Shown: piece by piece, positions 27,101 through 35,625 of the stretch
Position numbering within the stretch: the first letter of the stretch is position 1
Layout of the letters: each line of letters opens with the position of its first letter
From: Ignavibacteria bacterium
Lineage (GTDB): Bacteria > Bacteroidota > Ignavibacteria > Tepidaquicellales > Tepidaquicellaceae
NCBI GenBank assembly: GCA_016716125.1
Contig: JADJWZ010000007.1
Location: forward strand, 62,001 to 126,000
Direction: 5' to 3'
Length of the DNA: 64,000 bases
The notes under the pieces: generated by a model
Told to the model about the DNA's origin: nothing
What the model saw: the letters and a program-made list of their open reading frames with translations, nothing else
Database searches by the model: none
Position numbers and translations under genes: made by a program

Positions 27101-27303
27101 TCAGCATTCCGGTATCCGGGAACATTTCTATCAGGGTATATGACATTACCGGAAAGGAAATAAAGACGCTTGTTAATGAGTTCAGAAATGCGGGGACTTA
27201 TGATACGGAATTCAATGGCTCAGATCTTTCGAGCGGGGTATATTATTACAAAATGGAAACGGGCAATTTTTCCGAAATAAAAAAAATGATATTAATAAAG
27301 TAA
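24160..27303 (+). CDS. Large right-handed beta-helix protein with T9SS sorting domain
   Basis: The 1047-residue product begins with a signal peptide (LLKFNIFTIFILLVNESYS). Residues about 25-260 are an N-terminal domain in very AT-rich DNA that I cannot assign. From about 290 to 770 come short repeating beta-strands with turns rich in Asn and Gly (NTISNSGNGMTIFSSSPFVS, YYINGTNP), the pattern of a parallel beta-helix (NosD/pectate lyase-like). Residues about 790-900 resemble TPR helices (EYQEAIEIYKEIISDYPDN). The tail (about 960 on) is a T9SS domain (SFVLSQNYPNPFNPVT ... KKMILIK). Such proteins are often surface adhesins or polysaccharide-binding; no enzyme motif is seen. It ends 94 bases before actC. 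Confidence 0.8.
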   Translation: MLKKIFLLKFNIFTIFILLVNESYSQEELLTHEVLIYNRSSNNITISVNIFPVSCVFNGNRVNGYRYDLRAENNFVNLFDYINGRNTFQDIFYLRNIPNDNFLSLNTDQDITTNGTKASVGFGVYKFEIRDSTTSSLIDTFTVEWDWGYPFIDPVYLTRWSADLSINYYDDNENPRIYFDWSGATREYPISYVNNKIVAWDQQYVLITPQPPLDSVRRLRPKEFGNFILDTVNNNTFNVFPQDSRKDCGIENQNFDDNRSGMLTSNLTINKNITTRDTLIDEPTNIVITKKAALKINSNKIFDMITPISSYNNLIVEDTAYLVLYSSAKINVFSPNKITLKNKSNLTMHNNAEIIIKNGGVLCNEGGIIRGPGKITYDSGVHVLCSDIVNDFAVRDSAKIILEDNAVLILPDDYTLHLRGNTTSLIMKPGSKMMFGENSGIVCDSGAKVIANNAVFTSADSTKKWNGISLKHRSQDTIKNCVIKNADFGINIMNKNDDEETEIPYSTEISGCSFINQTSHVLNNGIYAAGSSKLLILNNTISSNILTKGFHHGIYAELCDGGYFIIIGNTISNSGNGMTIFSSSPFVSKNTVNGNQYSESGIFISDSYGKFEYNIINDFYYTYYSLLSSPDLLKNVFNSSYYDNICLSYSSVPNMHPVISGGSTYWISGDNHFTGSPSNAGIFFEDESYPNMAFGYNRFTLTNNDYYINGTNPTGSDTFDVRENYWGTLSPDQYKINIENSEGLLFNPFDDNSSEQRAVNNYTLYDIGFGLYDTVFFQESDDPGIAQELYLEAYQKEHSGEYQEAIEIYKEIISDYPDNTGSSFAVSSLSRLFNCYEKKTSTVSEYGALQNYYLEIFNDTSYSESHRNLSEDFIIKTKVKQNNIEEAISDYNAIYLNNINTSKGMHALINKEILSAGEGDNFTGGTGIENLEWKQTRINGILSALINKRFNILSKINTQPESFVLSQNYPNPFNPVTKITFSIPVSGNISIRVYDITGKEIKTLVNEFRNAGTYDTEFNGSDLSSGVYYYKMETGNFSEIKKMILIK

Positions 27304-27387
27304 CATGCGCAATAGATATTCATGTAAAAATTTTTATAACAAAAATTTACAAAAGTATATTTTTAAAAATTGAAAACATTTAAAAAC

Positions 27388-27392
27388 AGGAG
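27388..27392 (+). promoter_or_regulatory. Shine-Dalgarno AGGAG supporting the TTG start of actC
   Basis: AGGAG with a 5-base spacing precedes the TTG at 27398, which fixes the start of actC at a non-ATG codon. Confidence 0.65.
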
Positions 27393-27397
27393 CGACA

Positions 27398-28786
27398 TTG
27401 AGTCTTGACGCTACATACACAAAAGAAATTCCGTTAGTAGAAGGCGGGGTTTCATTTAAAGATATTGACCAGGTCATTATCGAACCTACAAACACCAAGC
27501 CGACGAAAGGATGGTGGATAGCTTTTCTGATGTCACTTACCGCGCTTACAATCGGCGGGGTATCATTAGGTCTGACCATTTATTACGGTATCGGAATGTG
27601 GGGAAATAATCAGCCGGTCGGCTGGGCGTTCGGAATTATCAACTTTGTATTCTGGATCGGTATTGGTCACGCCGGAACGCTGATCTCAGCTATTCTGTAT
27701 CTTTTCAGACAAAAGTGGAGAACGGGTATTGCGAGATTTGCGGAAGCCATGACAATATTCGCAGTTATGACAGCCGGTATATTTCCGATCGTTCACACAG
27801 GAAGACCATGGCTTGCCGGATATTTATTGCCTCTGCCAAACATGAACGGAGTCTGGGTGAATTTTTATTCGCCTCTGCTGTGGGACGTATTCGCAGTATC
27901 GACATATTTCACTATCTCATTTTTATTCTGGGGCATAGGACTTATTCCCGATCTTGCGACAATGAGAGACAGGACAACCAGTAAGATAAAAAAGACGATC
28001 TATTCCGTGCTGAGTCTCGGCTGGACAAATTCAAACAGGAACTGGAGTAATTATGAAAGAGCATATCTTATACTTGCGGGAATTTCCACGCCGCTTGTGC
28101 TTTCGGTTCACTCAATAGTTAGTTTTGACTTTGCCGTGTCAGTCATACCGGGATGGCATACGACAATTTTCCCGCCATACTTTGTAGCAGGCGCTATATT
28201 CTCCGGATTCGGAATGGTGTCCACTGTTCTTATTATCGTTAGAAAAGTATTTAACCTGCAGCACATCATTACTATATATCATCTTGAGACGATGAATAAA
28301 ATTTTACTCGCAACTGGTATGATGGTCGGTTACGCTTACGGAATGGAATTTTTTATTGCCTGGTACAGCGGAAATACTTTCGAGCAGTTTGTATTTATTA
28401 ACAGGGCGTTCGGACCTTATGCATGGTCATACTGGATAATGGTTTCATGTAACGTGATATTCCCTCAGTTATTCTGGTTTAAAAAAATCAGAAGGTCGAT
28501 ACCTATAACATTGGTGCTTGTATTACTTGTAAATGTCGGCATGTGGTTTGAAAGATTTGTAATTATTGTAACATCTCTGCACAGGGATTTTCTTCCGTCG
28601 AGCTGGGCGATGTTCACACCAACGCTGACTGATCTGGGACTTCTGTTAGGAAGTTTCGGATTTTTCTTCACGTTTTTATTACTGTTTTTAAAGACATTAC
28701 CATTAGTATCAATTTCAGAAGTTAAAGCCGTTATGGAAGGCGCGCAGCCGACTGTGCATCCGCATCCGAAGTCAATTGAGAATTGA
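27398..28786 (+). CDS. actC: ACIII subunit ActC, NrfD-like quinol-binding membrane protein
   Basis: The 462-residue protein has an NrfD/PsrC-type fold with about ten membrane segments, starting GWWIAFLMSLTALTIGGVSL and including INFVFWIGIGHAGTLISAIL, which is typical of the quinone-binding end. ActC binds menaquinol and passes electrons to the ActB clusters and may translocate protons. A TTG start is chosen because AGGAG lies 5 bases before it. It is separated from actB by three unrelated genes, yet remains in the same orientation. The stop codon lies within a heptanucleotide repeat array (28773-28835). Confidence 0.93.
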   Translation: MSLDATYTKEIPLVEGGVSFKDIDQVIIEPTNTKPTKGWWIAFLMSLTALTIGGVSLGLTIYYGIGMWGNNQPVGWAFGIINFVFWIGIGHAGTLISAILYLFRQKWRTGIARFAEAMTIFAVMTAGIFPIVHTGRPWLAGYLLPLPNMNGVWVNFYSPLLWDVFAVSTYFTISFLFWGIGLIPDLATMRDRTTSKIKKTIYSVLSLGWTNSNRNWSNYERAYLILAGISTPLVLSVHSIVSFDFAVSVIPGWHTTIFPPYFVAGAIFSGFGMVSTVLIIVRKVFNLQHIITIYHLETMNKILLATGMMVGYAYGMEFFIAWYSGNTFEQFVFINRAFGPYAWSYWIMVSCNVIFPQLFWFKKIRRSIPITLVLVLLVNVGMWFERFVIIVTSLHRDFLPSSWAMFTPTLTDLGLLLGSFGFFFTFLLLFLKTLPLVSISEVKAVMEGAQPTVHPHPKSIEN

Positions 28787-28835
28787 GAATTAGGAATTAC
28801 GAATTGATAGTTAGTAGTTAGTAGTTAGTAATTTA
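28773..28835. repeat. Heptanucleotide tandem repeat, about 9 units
   Basis: In-phase 7-base units run from the last codons of actC across its stop: CAATTGA, GAATTGA, GAATTAG, GAATTAC, GAATTGA, then three TAGTTAG and TAATTTA. The AATT or similar core at fixed phase is shared with arrays at 206 and 17949. Confidence 0.8.
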
Positions 28836-28907
28836 AAAAGGCTGTTAAGTTTAATAGATGGATAAATTAATAAAAAAGTATTTAAAAGTTTATAAAAGTT
28901 TTTATAT

Positions 28908-30116
28908 ATGTTAAAAAATATTATAAATAAAGTAAAGGAATTTGATTCCTCGGAAGATAAAGAGATAAGGAGCAGCAAGCTCTACGGAAAAGCGGCTTTG
29001 TACAATACTCCGAATGAAATTACCGAAGCGGCTGCAGTAGTAGCCGGCAGCGGTTATAAAAAGTTCGACGTCTATACGCCTTATCCCCTGCACGGAATGG
29101 ATACTGCAATGGGAATGGGCGCGCCGAAGATAGGATATGTTTCATTCATACTCGGAATTACCGGAACGTCGCTTGCGCTGCTGATGATGATATGGATGTC
29201 GGTGATAGATTATCCGAATATTATCGGAGGCAAGCCTTTCTTCGGACTGCCTGCGGGAATCCCTATCACGTTTGAATCTACAGTTCTTCTCTGCGGTATC
29301 GCAACTGTGCTCGGACTGCTGATACTTTTCAGTAAAATGCCGAAGCTGAACAGCCCTCTTAATGATACAGACTTTATGAAACACGTTACTTCGGATAAAT
29401 ACGGACTTGTAATAGAAGCTGATGATGAAAAATATATAGAGAGCGATGTATTAAAATTATTTACGGATACTAAGGCTTATGAAGTGCAGGATATATATTT
29501 CAGAGAAAGCAATCTTACCACAAAGACTCCGCTGTTTGACAAAAAGTTTACCGGAGCGATCATCGGAACGGCAATACTTACTGCTGTTGTAAGTTACTTC
29601 ACATTAAATTATGTATTGTATGACGTAGTGCCGTTTGACTGGATGAGACAGCAGGGCAGAATTGATTCACAGAGTAAAAGTGATTTCTTCGCAAATAAAT
29701 CCGGAATGCGCGAGCCGGTAACCGGTACTGTTGCGAGAGGATTTATGCCTTATGAATACGCCGGTATGCCGGATTCAGTGGTAAAGCTTCTGGCAAACCC
29801 CATACCTGTAACAAAAGAATCACTCGAGCGCGGACAGGACAGATATAATATTTACTGCAGTCCCTGTCACGGTTATTTCGGCGACGGCGACGGAAGAATG
29901 AGAGATCAGTTCCCGAAACCGCCGAGTCTTCATACTGAGAAGTCAAAGAACTGGAAGGACGGGAATTTCTTTCACGTCATGACTAACGGGCAGAATGTAA
30001 TGCCGAGTTATGCTGAACAGGTATCGAAAGAAGACAGATGGGCGATAGTGAATTATATAAGAGCGCTTCAGAGAGCTAAGGATGCTGGCGAGGATGATCT
30101 TGAGAAAGCGAAATAG
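28908..30116 (+). CDS. ACIII ActD-ActE fusion (DUF3341 domain plus cytochrome c)
   Basis: The 402-residue protein joins two normally separate subunits. Residues about 45-200 match ActD (DUF3341): KKFDVYTPYPLHGMDTAMG, two membrane segments (VSFILGITGTSLALLMMIW and TVLLCGIATVLGLLILF) and a C-terminal cytosolic part. Residues about 205-402 match the monoheme cytochrome ActE: a membrane anchor (GAIIGTAILTAVVSYFTLNY), then NIYCSPCHGYFGDGDG (heme CSPCH) and VMTNGQNVMPSYAEQVS with a Met likely to be the sixth heme ligand. ActE passes electrons to the periplasmic carrier. No stop or frameshift is visible between the parts, so the fusion is read through as one protein. Confidence 0.82.
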   Translation: MLKNIINKVKEFDSSEDKEIRSSKLYGKAALYNTPNEITEAAAVVAGSGYKKFDVYTPYPLHGMDTAMGMGAPKIGYVSFILGITGTSLALLMMIWMSVIDYPNIIGGKPFFGLPAGIPITFESTVLLCGIATVLGLLILFSKMPKLNSPLNDTDFMKHVTSDKYGLVIEADDEKYIESDVLKLFTDTKAYEVQDIYFRESNLTTKTPLFDKKFTGAIIGTAILTAVVSYFTLNYVLYDVVPFDWMRQQGRIDSQSKSDFFANKSGMREPVTGTVARGFMPYEYAGMPDSVVKLLANPIPVTKESLERGQDRYNIYCSPCHGYFGDGDGRMRDQFPKPPSLHTEKSKNWKDGNFFHVMTNGQNVMPSYAEQVSKEDRWAIVNYIRALQRAKDAGEDDLEKAK

Positions 30117-30321
30117 TTTTTTTAGCGATGCCCTGTGTAATATTTGAAATTTTATAAATTAAGAGATATTCGCTTCAAAGTTTTAGATTCGGTAAACAAA
30201 ATAAACAACAGCAGTAAAACAGATTATTCGTTTTGTTTTAGAAAGGATATTTTTGAAAAAGGCAGTAATTTTGAAATAAAAAGATTGATATTAATTAAGT
30301 AAATTATACACATTTAATTTA

Positions 30322-31494
30322 ATGGACTACTCTAAAAAACCTTTACCGCCTATAGTCGGTAAGATCGGATTCGGACTTCTTGGGGTCGGACTTTTGCTGG
30401 TGATACTGGCATTTGTTGTCGATACTAAACGGGCTTATTTTGATTATCTGTGGATGTATATGTTTTTAGTCAGCATTGGCGTAGGTTCGCTGGCTCTCGT
30501 AGCTTTGGAATATCTCGTCGGAGCTACATGGAGCACGCCGTTCAGAAGAGTGTCGGAATTTCTCGCATCACTGATACCTCTGCTTGTCATTCTTGTTATC
30601 CCGCTCATATTCGGAATGCATGATCTTTTCCACTGGACGCACGAATCAACGCTTGCAAGCGATCCTCTGCTTCAGGCAAAAGAGCCGTATTTAAATGTCG
30701 AGTTCTTTTTAATAAGGACAGCAATTATACTTTTTATCTGGGTTTTATTTTATTTTCTTTTCACAAGAAATTCAATGAAGCAGGACATTTCAGGTGACCC
30801 GCTTCTTACAAAACAAAGTATAAAGTTCTCCGCAGTGTTTGCAATACTTTTTATTTTTACTATCACTTTCATTGCAATAGACTGGATGATGACTTTAGAG
30901 TATCACTGGTTCTCGACAATGTTCGGAGTATATTATTTCGCGGGAACGATAGTCGCTGCTTTTGCCGCAGCTACTTTCTGTTCAGTTATGCTGAATGAAA
31001 ACGGATATCTTGTAAGTAAAATAAAGAATAATAATTATTACAGCTTTGCGACTTTACTGTTTGGCTTTAATGTCTTCTGGGCTTACATTGGATTTTCACA
31101 GTATATGCTTATCTGGTATGCGGACATTCCCGAAGAGACATTCTGGGTAATGATGAGAATGAAGGGAAGCTGGTCTTATTTTTCAATAGGTTTAATATTT
31201 TTGCACTTTGTAATTCCGTTCCTTGCGCTGCTGCCGAGGAGTTCTAAAGTAAAGCCGAAATTACTTGTAGTAATGTCGGTATGGCTTTTACTGGCGCACG
31301 CTTATGACCTTTACTGGATCATAATGCCGAGTTACTTTACAGATGGATTTGTATTCGGATGGAGCGAGCTCGGATTTCTGATGTTTGCATTCGGGCTGAT
31401 CATAACTGTATTCAAAGTAAGAGCTGCAAAAACAAATCTCGTTCCGGTCAGGGATCCGAAACTTGAAGCAGGTCTTAATTTCCATTTAAATTAA
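30322..31494 (+). CDS. actF: ACIII subunit ActF, multi-pass membrane protein
   Basis: The 390-residue protein has about ten membrane segments, starting GKIGFGLLGVGLLLVILAFV, with FLVSIGVGSLALVALEYLVG and a His-bearing PLIFGMHDLFHWTHE. It matches the ActF group (often annotated quinol:cytochrome c oxidoreductase), an NrfD-related integral subunit of ACIII that probably forms a second half-channel or stabilises the complex. It lies 205 bases after the actDE fusion and 20 bases before a cytochrome c gene. No other candidate family fits as well. Confidence 0.85.
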   Translation: MDYSKKPLPPIVGKIGFGLLGVGLLLVILAFVVDTKRAYFDYLWMYMFLVSIGVGSLALVALEYLVGATWSTPFRRVSEFLASLIPLLVILVIPLIFGMHDLFHWTHESTLASDPLLQAKEPYLNVEFFLIRTAIILFIWVLFYFLFTRNSMKQDISGDPLLTKQSIKFSAVFAILFIFTITFIAIDWMMTLEYHWFSTMFGVYYFAGTIVAAFAAATFCSVMLNENGYLVSKIKNNNYYSFATLLFGFNVFWAYIGFSQYMLIWYADIPEETFWVMMRMKGSWSYFSIGLIFLHFVIPFLALLPRSSKVKPKLLVVMSVWLLLAHAYDLYWIIMPSYFTDGFVFGWSELGFLMFAFGLIITVFKVRAAKTNLVPVRDPKLEAGLNFHLN

Positions 31495-31514
31495 TTTTAT
31501 AATATTTAATTCAG

Positions 31515-32459
31515 ATGTCTCATAATAAAAGCAAGTTTAACATATACGATGTTTTCAGGGATCTGGGAAAATTTTACGGCGTGCTTTATATGCTGCTGCT
31601 GGGATTTCTGGTATTCCTCGGCGCGAAATATGTAAGCACTCTTGATTATAACAAACTCTTCGCGGCTCCGGGACTTTTGTCCGCTGACACTACCATGAGA
31701 TCTGATCTTCCTGTGAAGAAGGGAACTATGACACCGCCTGTGGATGTAATAATTTACAGCACACCATCACCTGATCTTGTTTCCAAAGGAAAAGATATAT
31801 ACAATGTAAGCTGCGCAAGCTGTCACGGCGAAGACGGCGCAGGCAAAGGTCCGGCAGGTCTGACACTTAATCCGCCGCCGAGAAATTTTGCAGATCCGAA
31901 AGCTCAGGTATGGAAAAACGGACAAACTGTATCCGGAATGTATATTACTCTTCAGGAAGGAATTCCGAATACGGGAATGGCAAGCTTCAGTACTCTTCCT
32001 CCTGAAGACAGGTTTGCAGTGATACAGTATGTCAGGAATTTCAATCCGCTTTATCCGAAGGATACACCGGAAGAACTAACACAGCTCGATCAGAAATACA
32101 GTCTTGCAACAGGGGTAAAAGCCGCAAACCAGATACCGGTTCAGCTTGCAATGGACCTGATGGTGCTCGGTAATGACACTCTTAAGAATGACCTTGGAAA
32201 TATATTATCAAAAATTAATAGTGAAAAGTCCGATACCGGCGCAGCGATTTACAGGGAAATAGTTACTGATGAAAATAAAGCTCTTAATTCACTCGCGTCA
32301 AATATGAAGTGGACTGAAAGCAGCGCGGAATTTTTAAATTTTTTAAAAACAGATCCATTGGATAAAGGATTCAAAGCCGGAGTATTCCAGCTTTCACAGG
32401 CGGACGCGGAAAAGACCTGGCAGTATCTTAAGAATCTTTTTTCAGCCAACAGGGTCTGA
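31515..32459 (+). CDS. Membrane-anchored monoheme cytochrome c of the ACIII-oxidase cluster
   Basis: The 314-residue protein has one N-terminal membrane segment (GVLYMLLLGFLVFLGAKYV) and a cytochrome c domain (about 85-185): DIYNVSCASCHGEDGAGKG with heme motif CASCH, and later GMASFSTLPPEDRFAVIQYV with a possible Met ligand. The remaining 120 residues are helical and unassigned. Position between actF and SCO suggests it links ACIII to the oxidase as an electron carrier on the periplasmic face, a role inferred from context. It ends 16 bases before the SCO gene. Confidence 0.8.
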   Translation: MSHNKSKFNIYDVFRDLGKFYGVLYMLLLGFLVFLGAKYVSTLDYNKLFAAPGLLSADTTMRSDLPVKKGTMTPPVDVIIYSTPSPDLVSKGKDIYNVSCASCHGEDGAGKGPAGLTLNPPPRNFADPKAQVWKNGQTVSGMYITLQEGIPNTGMASFSTLPPEDRFAVIQYVRNFNPLYPKDTPEELTQLDQKYSLATGVKAANQIPVQLAMDLMVLGNDTLKNDLGNILSKINSEKSDTGAAIYREIVTDENKALNSLASNMKWTESSAEFLNFLKTDPLDKGFKAGVFQLSQADAEKTWQYLKNLFSANRV

Positions 32460-32475
32460 AAAATAAATTAACATT

Positions 32476-33270
32476 ATGAGAAAAATAATTTTTAGTTTTA
32501 TATTTATTGGTTTCATTCTTTCTCTCACTGTATTTAATATTCAGGCAGAGGAAAATGAAATACCAAAAGAAGATATAGGCATTTATGAAAAGCTCGGGGA
32601 TTTTATTCCGGGTGATGTCATGCTTAATGATGAAAATGGTAATCAGATAAATCTTAAGGATCTTGTAAAAAGACCAACGGTTTTTTCGTTTGTATATTTC
32701 AGATGTCCGGGAGTCTGCACACCTTTACTTAACGGACTGACAAAAGTAATTGACAAAGCGGACATTGAGCCGGGAATAGATTACGACATTTTTACAATAA
32801 GTTTTGATTATACGGAAGATCATGTGCTTGCAGCGGGAAAAAAGGAAACATATCTGAATACGCTTGACAGAAATATTTCTCCGGAGGCATGGAGATTTCT
32901 GAGCGGCGACAGTCTTAATATCAGAAAGATCACTGATGCGGTCGGATTTAAATTCGCAAGACAGGGAAATGATTTTATTCACGGAGCATCGCTGATCATG
33001 ATATCTCCCGAAGGAAAAGTAATAAGATATTTATACGGCACTGATTATCTGCCTTTCGATCTGAAGATGGCTGTGACGGAAGCTTCAGAAGGAAGATCTG
33101 TTCCGACCATTACCAAAATGGTGAAGATGTGTTTCAGTTACGATCCTTCGGGAAGGAAATACGTGCTGAATGTAACAAGAATAGCCGGAGCGGGGATGAT
33201 TATACTACTCGGGATATTTGTAGGCTATCTGACTTTAAAAAAGAAAAAAACAAATTTAAATAATACTTAA
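32476..33270 (+). CDS. SCO1/SenC-family copper chaperone
   Basis: The 264-residue protein has an N-terminal signal or anchor (MRKIIFSFIFIGFILSLTV) and a thioredoxin-like SCO domain. The copper-binding motif is FRCPGVCTPLLNG (CxxxC), and the partner His is in DFIHGASLIMISPEGK. The C terminus has a second membrane segment (ITRIAGAGMIILLGIFVGYL). SCO proteins insert copper into the CuA centre of oxidase subunit II, on the outer side of the inner membrane. It directly precedes oxidase subunit I by 7 bases, in keeping with this job. Confidence 0.87.
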   Translation: MRKIIFSFIFIGFILSLTVFNIQAEENEIPKEDIGIYEKLGDFIPGDVMLNDENGNQINLKDLVKRPTVFSFVYFRCPGVCTPLLNGLTKVIDKADIEPGIDYDIFTISFDYTEDHVLAAGKKETYLNTLDRNISPEAWRFLSGDSLNIRKITDAVGFKFARQGNDFIHGASLIMISPEGKVIRYLYGTDYLPFDLKMAVTEASEGRSVPTITKMVKMCFSYDPSGRKYVLNVTRIAGAGMIILLGIFVGYLTLKKKKTNLNNT

Positions 33271-33277
33271 TTAATTT

Positions 33278-34963
33278 ATGGCTAACGGAACTATAGCTGT
33301 TCCTAAGAAAGCAGCTGAGCCCGATTTTTATCATGTCAGGACCAAGCATACGGGAATATGGTCTTGGCTGCTGACGACTGATCATAAGCGGATAGGACTG
33401 ATGTATCTTTCTGCGATGACTTTCTTTTTCCTCGCTGCGATGACACTCGGCGTACTGATGAGACTGGAAATGCTTACACCGGGCGAGACTATAATGACCG
33501 CCCAGACTTATAATTCGTTTTTCACTCTTCACGGAGTGATAATGATATTCCTTTTTATAATACCGGGTATAGGGGCTGTATTCGGTAATTTTATTTTACC
33601 GATTCAGCTCGGCGCTAAAGATGTGCAGTTTCCTAAACTGAATCTGATGTCATGGTATCTTTATATGATCGGCGGTATACTTGCATTATTTTCTCTCTTC
33701 ATTGGAACAGGTATCGCAGATACAGGATGGACATTTTACGCGCCTTACAGTATAAGGACCACGACGAATGTTTCTATTTCAGTATTCGCCGCTTTTATTC
33801 TCGGATTCTCTTCAATACTTACGGGACTGAATTTTCTTACGACTATCCACAGACTCAGATGTCCGGGAATGACGTGGTTCAGAATGCCTTTGTTTGTATG
33901 GGCAATTTATGCTACTGCATGGATACAGGTTCTTGCAACACCGATTATCGGAATAACGCTATTACTTGTAATACTTGAAAGAGCTTTCGGAATCGGAGTA
34001 TTTGATCCGACGCTCGGAGGTGATCCGTTGCTTTATCAGCATCTGTTCTGGATATACTCACATCCGGCTGTTTACATCATGATACTTCCGGCGATGGGTG
34101 TCGTCTCGGAGATCATTCCGACATTTGCCAAAAAGCCGATCTTCGGATATGTGCCGATAGCAATTTCAAGTCTCGCTATTGCGCTCGTTGGATATTTAGT
34201 CTGGGGACATCACATGTTTTCAAGCGGTATCAGCGATACGTCCAGAGTAATATTTTCACTTCTCACGTTTATAGTAGCTCTGCCTTCCGGTATAAAAGTC
34301 TTTAACTGGGTGGCGACTTTATATAAAGGTTCGATAGAAGTTACAGCGCCGATGCTTTATACGCTGCTGTTTATTTTTATTTTTTCTATCGGCGGTCTTA
34401 CTGGACTGACACTAGGAGCGCTGAATACAGACCTTCATCTAACTGATACATATTATGTGGTAGCGCATTTTCACTATGTAATGTTCGGAGGAATGGGTTT
34501 AATATTCTTTGCTTCGATTCACTACTGGTTCCCGAAATTTTACGGAAAGATGTATAATGAAAAAGTTGCTAAAATAGCGGCTTACTGGATTGCGATAGGA
34601 TTTAACACATTATATTTCCCGATGTTTATAATGGGCTATCTCGGAATGCCGAGAAGGTATTATGATTATCTTCCGGAATATCAGATCTGGCATGTAATAT
34701 CAACAGTCGGATCATGGATACTTGTATCAGGTATTTTAATAATGGTATTTAATTTAGTAAAAGGAATAAGAAGCGGCAAACCGACTACCGCAAATCCATG
34801 GGGCGGTACAACGCTTGAGTGGACGGTACCTTCACCTCCGCCACTGGAAAATTTTGATGTAATACCTACCGTTACGACAGGTCCTTATGATCATACTAAA
34901 TTACATCAACAATTAAGAAAAGAGTATAAAGATCAGCAAAAGACAGAGGAGGGAAAAAATTGA
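33278..34963 (+). CDS. ctaD: Cytochrome c oxidase subunit I, A2-type heme-copper oxidase
   Basis: The 561-residue protein has about 12 membrane helices and all expected ligands: a heme a His in SFFTLHGVIMIF, the CuB His and Tyr cross-link in WIYSHPAVYIMILP, CuB His pair in WGHHMFSSG, and the heme His pair in VVAHFHYVMFGGMG. The motif YSHPAVY lacks the D-channel Glu of HPEVY enzymes, which points to the A2 subfamily. It reduces oxygen to water and pumps protons across the inner membrane. The stop overlaps the next start (TTGA). Subunits III, IV and II follow in order. Confidence 0.96.
   Translation: MANGTIAVPKKAAEPDFYHVRTKHTGIWSWLLTTDHKRIGLMYLSAMTFFFLAAMTLGVLMRLEMLTPGETIMTAQTYNSFFTLHGVIMIFLFIIPGIGAVFGNFILPIQLGAKDVQFPKLNLMSWYLYMIGGILALFSLFIGTGIADTGWTFYAPYSIRTTTNVSISVFAAFILGFSSILTGLNFLTTIHRLRCPGMTWFRMPLFVWAIYATAWIQVLATPIIGITLLLVILERAFGIGVFDPTLGGDPLLYQHLFWIYSHPAVYIMILPAMGVVSEIIPTFAKKPIFGYVPIAISSLAIALVGYLVWGHHMFSSGISDTSRVIFSLLTFIVALPSGIKVFNWVATLYKGSIEVTAPMLYTLLFIFIFSIGGLTGLTLGALNTDLHLTDTYYVVAHFHYVMFGGMGLIFFASIHYWFPKFYGKMYNEKVAKIAAYWIAIGFNTLYFPMFIMGYLGMPRRYYDYLPEYQIWHVISTVGSWILVSGILIMVFNLVKGIRSGKPTTANPWGGTTLEWTVPSPPPLENFDVIPTVTTGPYDHTKLHQQLRKEYKDQQKTEEGKN
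34948..34953 (+). promoter_or_regulatory. Shine-Dalgarno GGAGGG supporting the TTG start of subunit III
   Basis: GGAGGG lies 6 bases before TTG at 34960, which overlaps the subunit I stop codon, so the start of subunit III is TTG. Confidence 0.7.
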
Positions 34964-35598
34964 GTCAGAATATTGACACCACTCAGCAGGAGATCCACGA
35001 GATTCACATTCACCGCGATGACTTCGGTTCGAAAATGGGAATGTGGCTTTTCCTTTTTACTGAGGTACTGCTCTTCGGGGGATTGTTCATTCTTTATGCA
35101 AGTTACAGGTTCATTTATCCGAATGAATTTGCATTAGCCGCCAGCGAACTTGATATGCTGATGGGCGCTATTAACACAGTAATTCTTTTGACAAGCAGTC
35201 TTACAGTAGTGCTCGGAATTGTAGCTCTGCAGAAAAACAATAAAAAGCTGTGTCTGTTTTTTATGTGGGTAACAGTTGTGTGCGGTATTCTCTTTCTTGT
35301 GAATAAATATTTCGAATGGGGCGCAAAATTTCATCACGGTATTTATCCAAAAGGTCCCGCTCTTCAGGATATGTCAGAAGGCGAAGTTATGTATTTCGGT
35401 TTGTATTATGTAATGACAGGTCTTCACGGACTGCATATAGTGGTAGGACTTGCATTTATAGGATTTGTAATGTGGCAGATAAAAAAGGATGTTCTTACAT
35501 CAACAAATTTTCAGAAACTTGAGAATGCCGGACTTTACTGGCATCTTGTCGATATAATCTGGATATTCCTGTTCCCTTTATTTTATTTAATTCACTAA
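34960..35598 (+). CDS. ctaE: Cytochrome c oxidase subunit III
   Basis: The 212-residue protein has five membrane segments and the subunit III signatures KMGMWLFLFTEVLLFGGLF, LLTSSLTVVLG and YYVMTGLHGLHIVVGL, ending WHLVDIIWIFLFPLFYLI. It has the short five-helix form. Subunit III supports proton pumping and stability of the oxidase. The start is TTG at 34960 overlapping the stop of subunit I, preceded by GGAGGG. The next gene begins 28 bases on. Confidence 0.93.
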   Translation: MSQNIDTTQQEIHEIHIHRDDFGSKMGMWLFLFTEVLLFGGLFILYASYRFIYPNEFALAASELDMLMGAINTVILLTSSLTVVLGIVALQKNNKKLCLFFMWVTVVCGILFLVNKYFEWGAKFHHGIYPKGPALQDMSEGEVMYFGLYYVMTGLHGLHIVVGLAFIGFVMWQIKKDVLTSTNFQKLENAGLYWHLVDIIWIFLFPLFYLIH

Positions 35599-35625
35599 AG
35601 TAAAATTTTTTAATATAAATATAAA

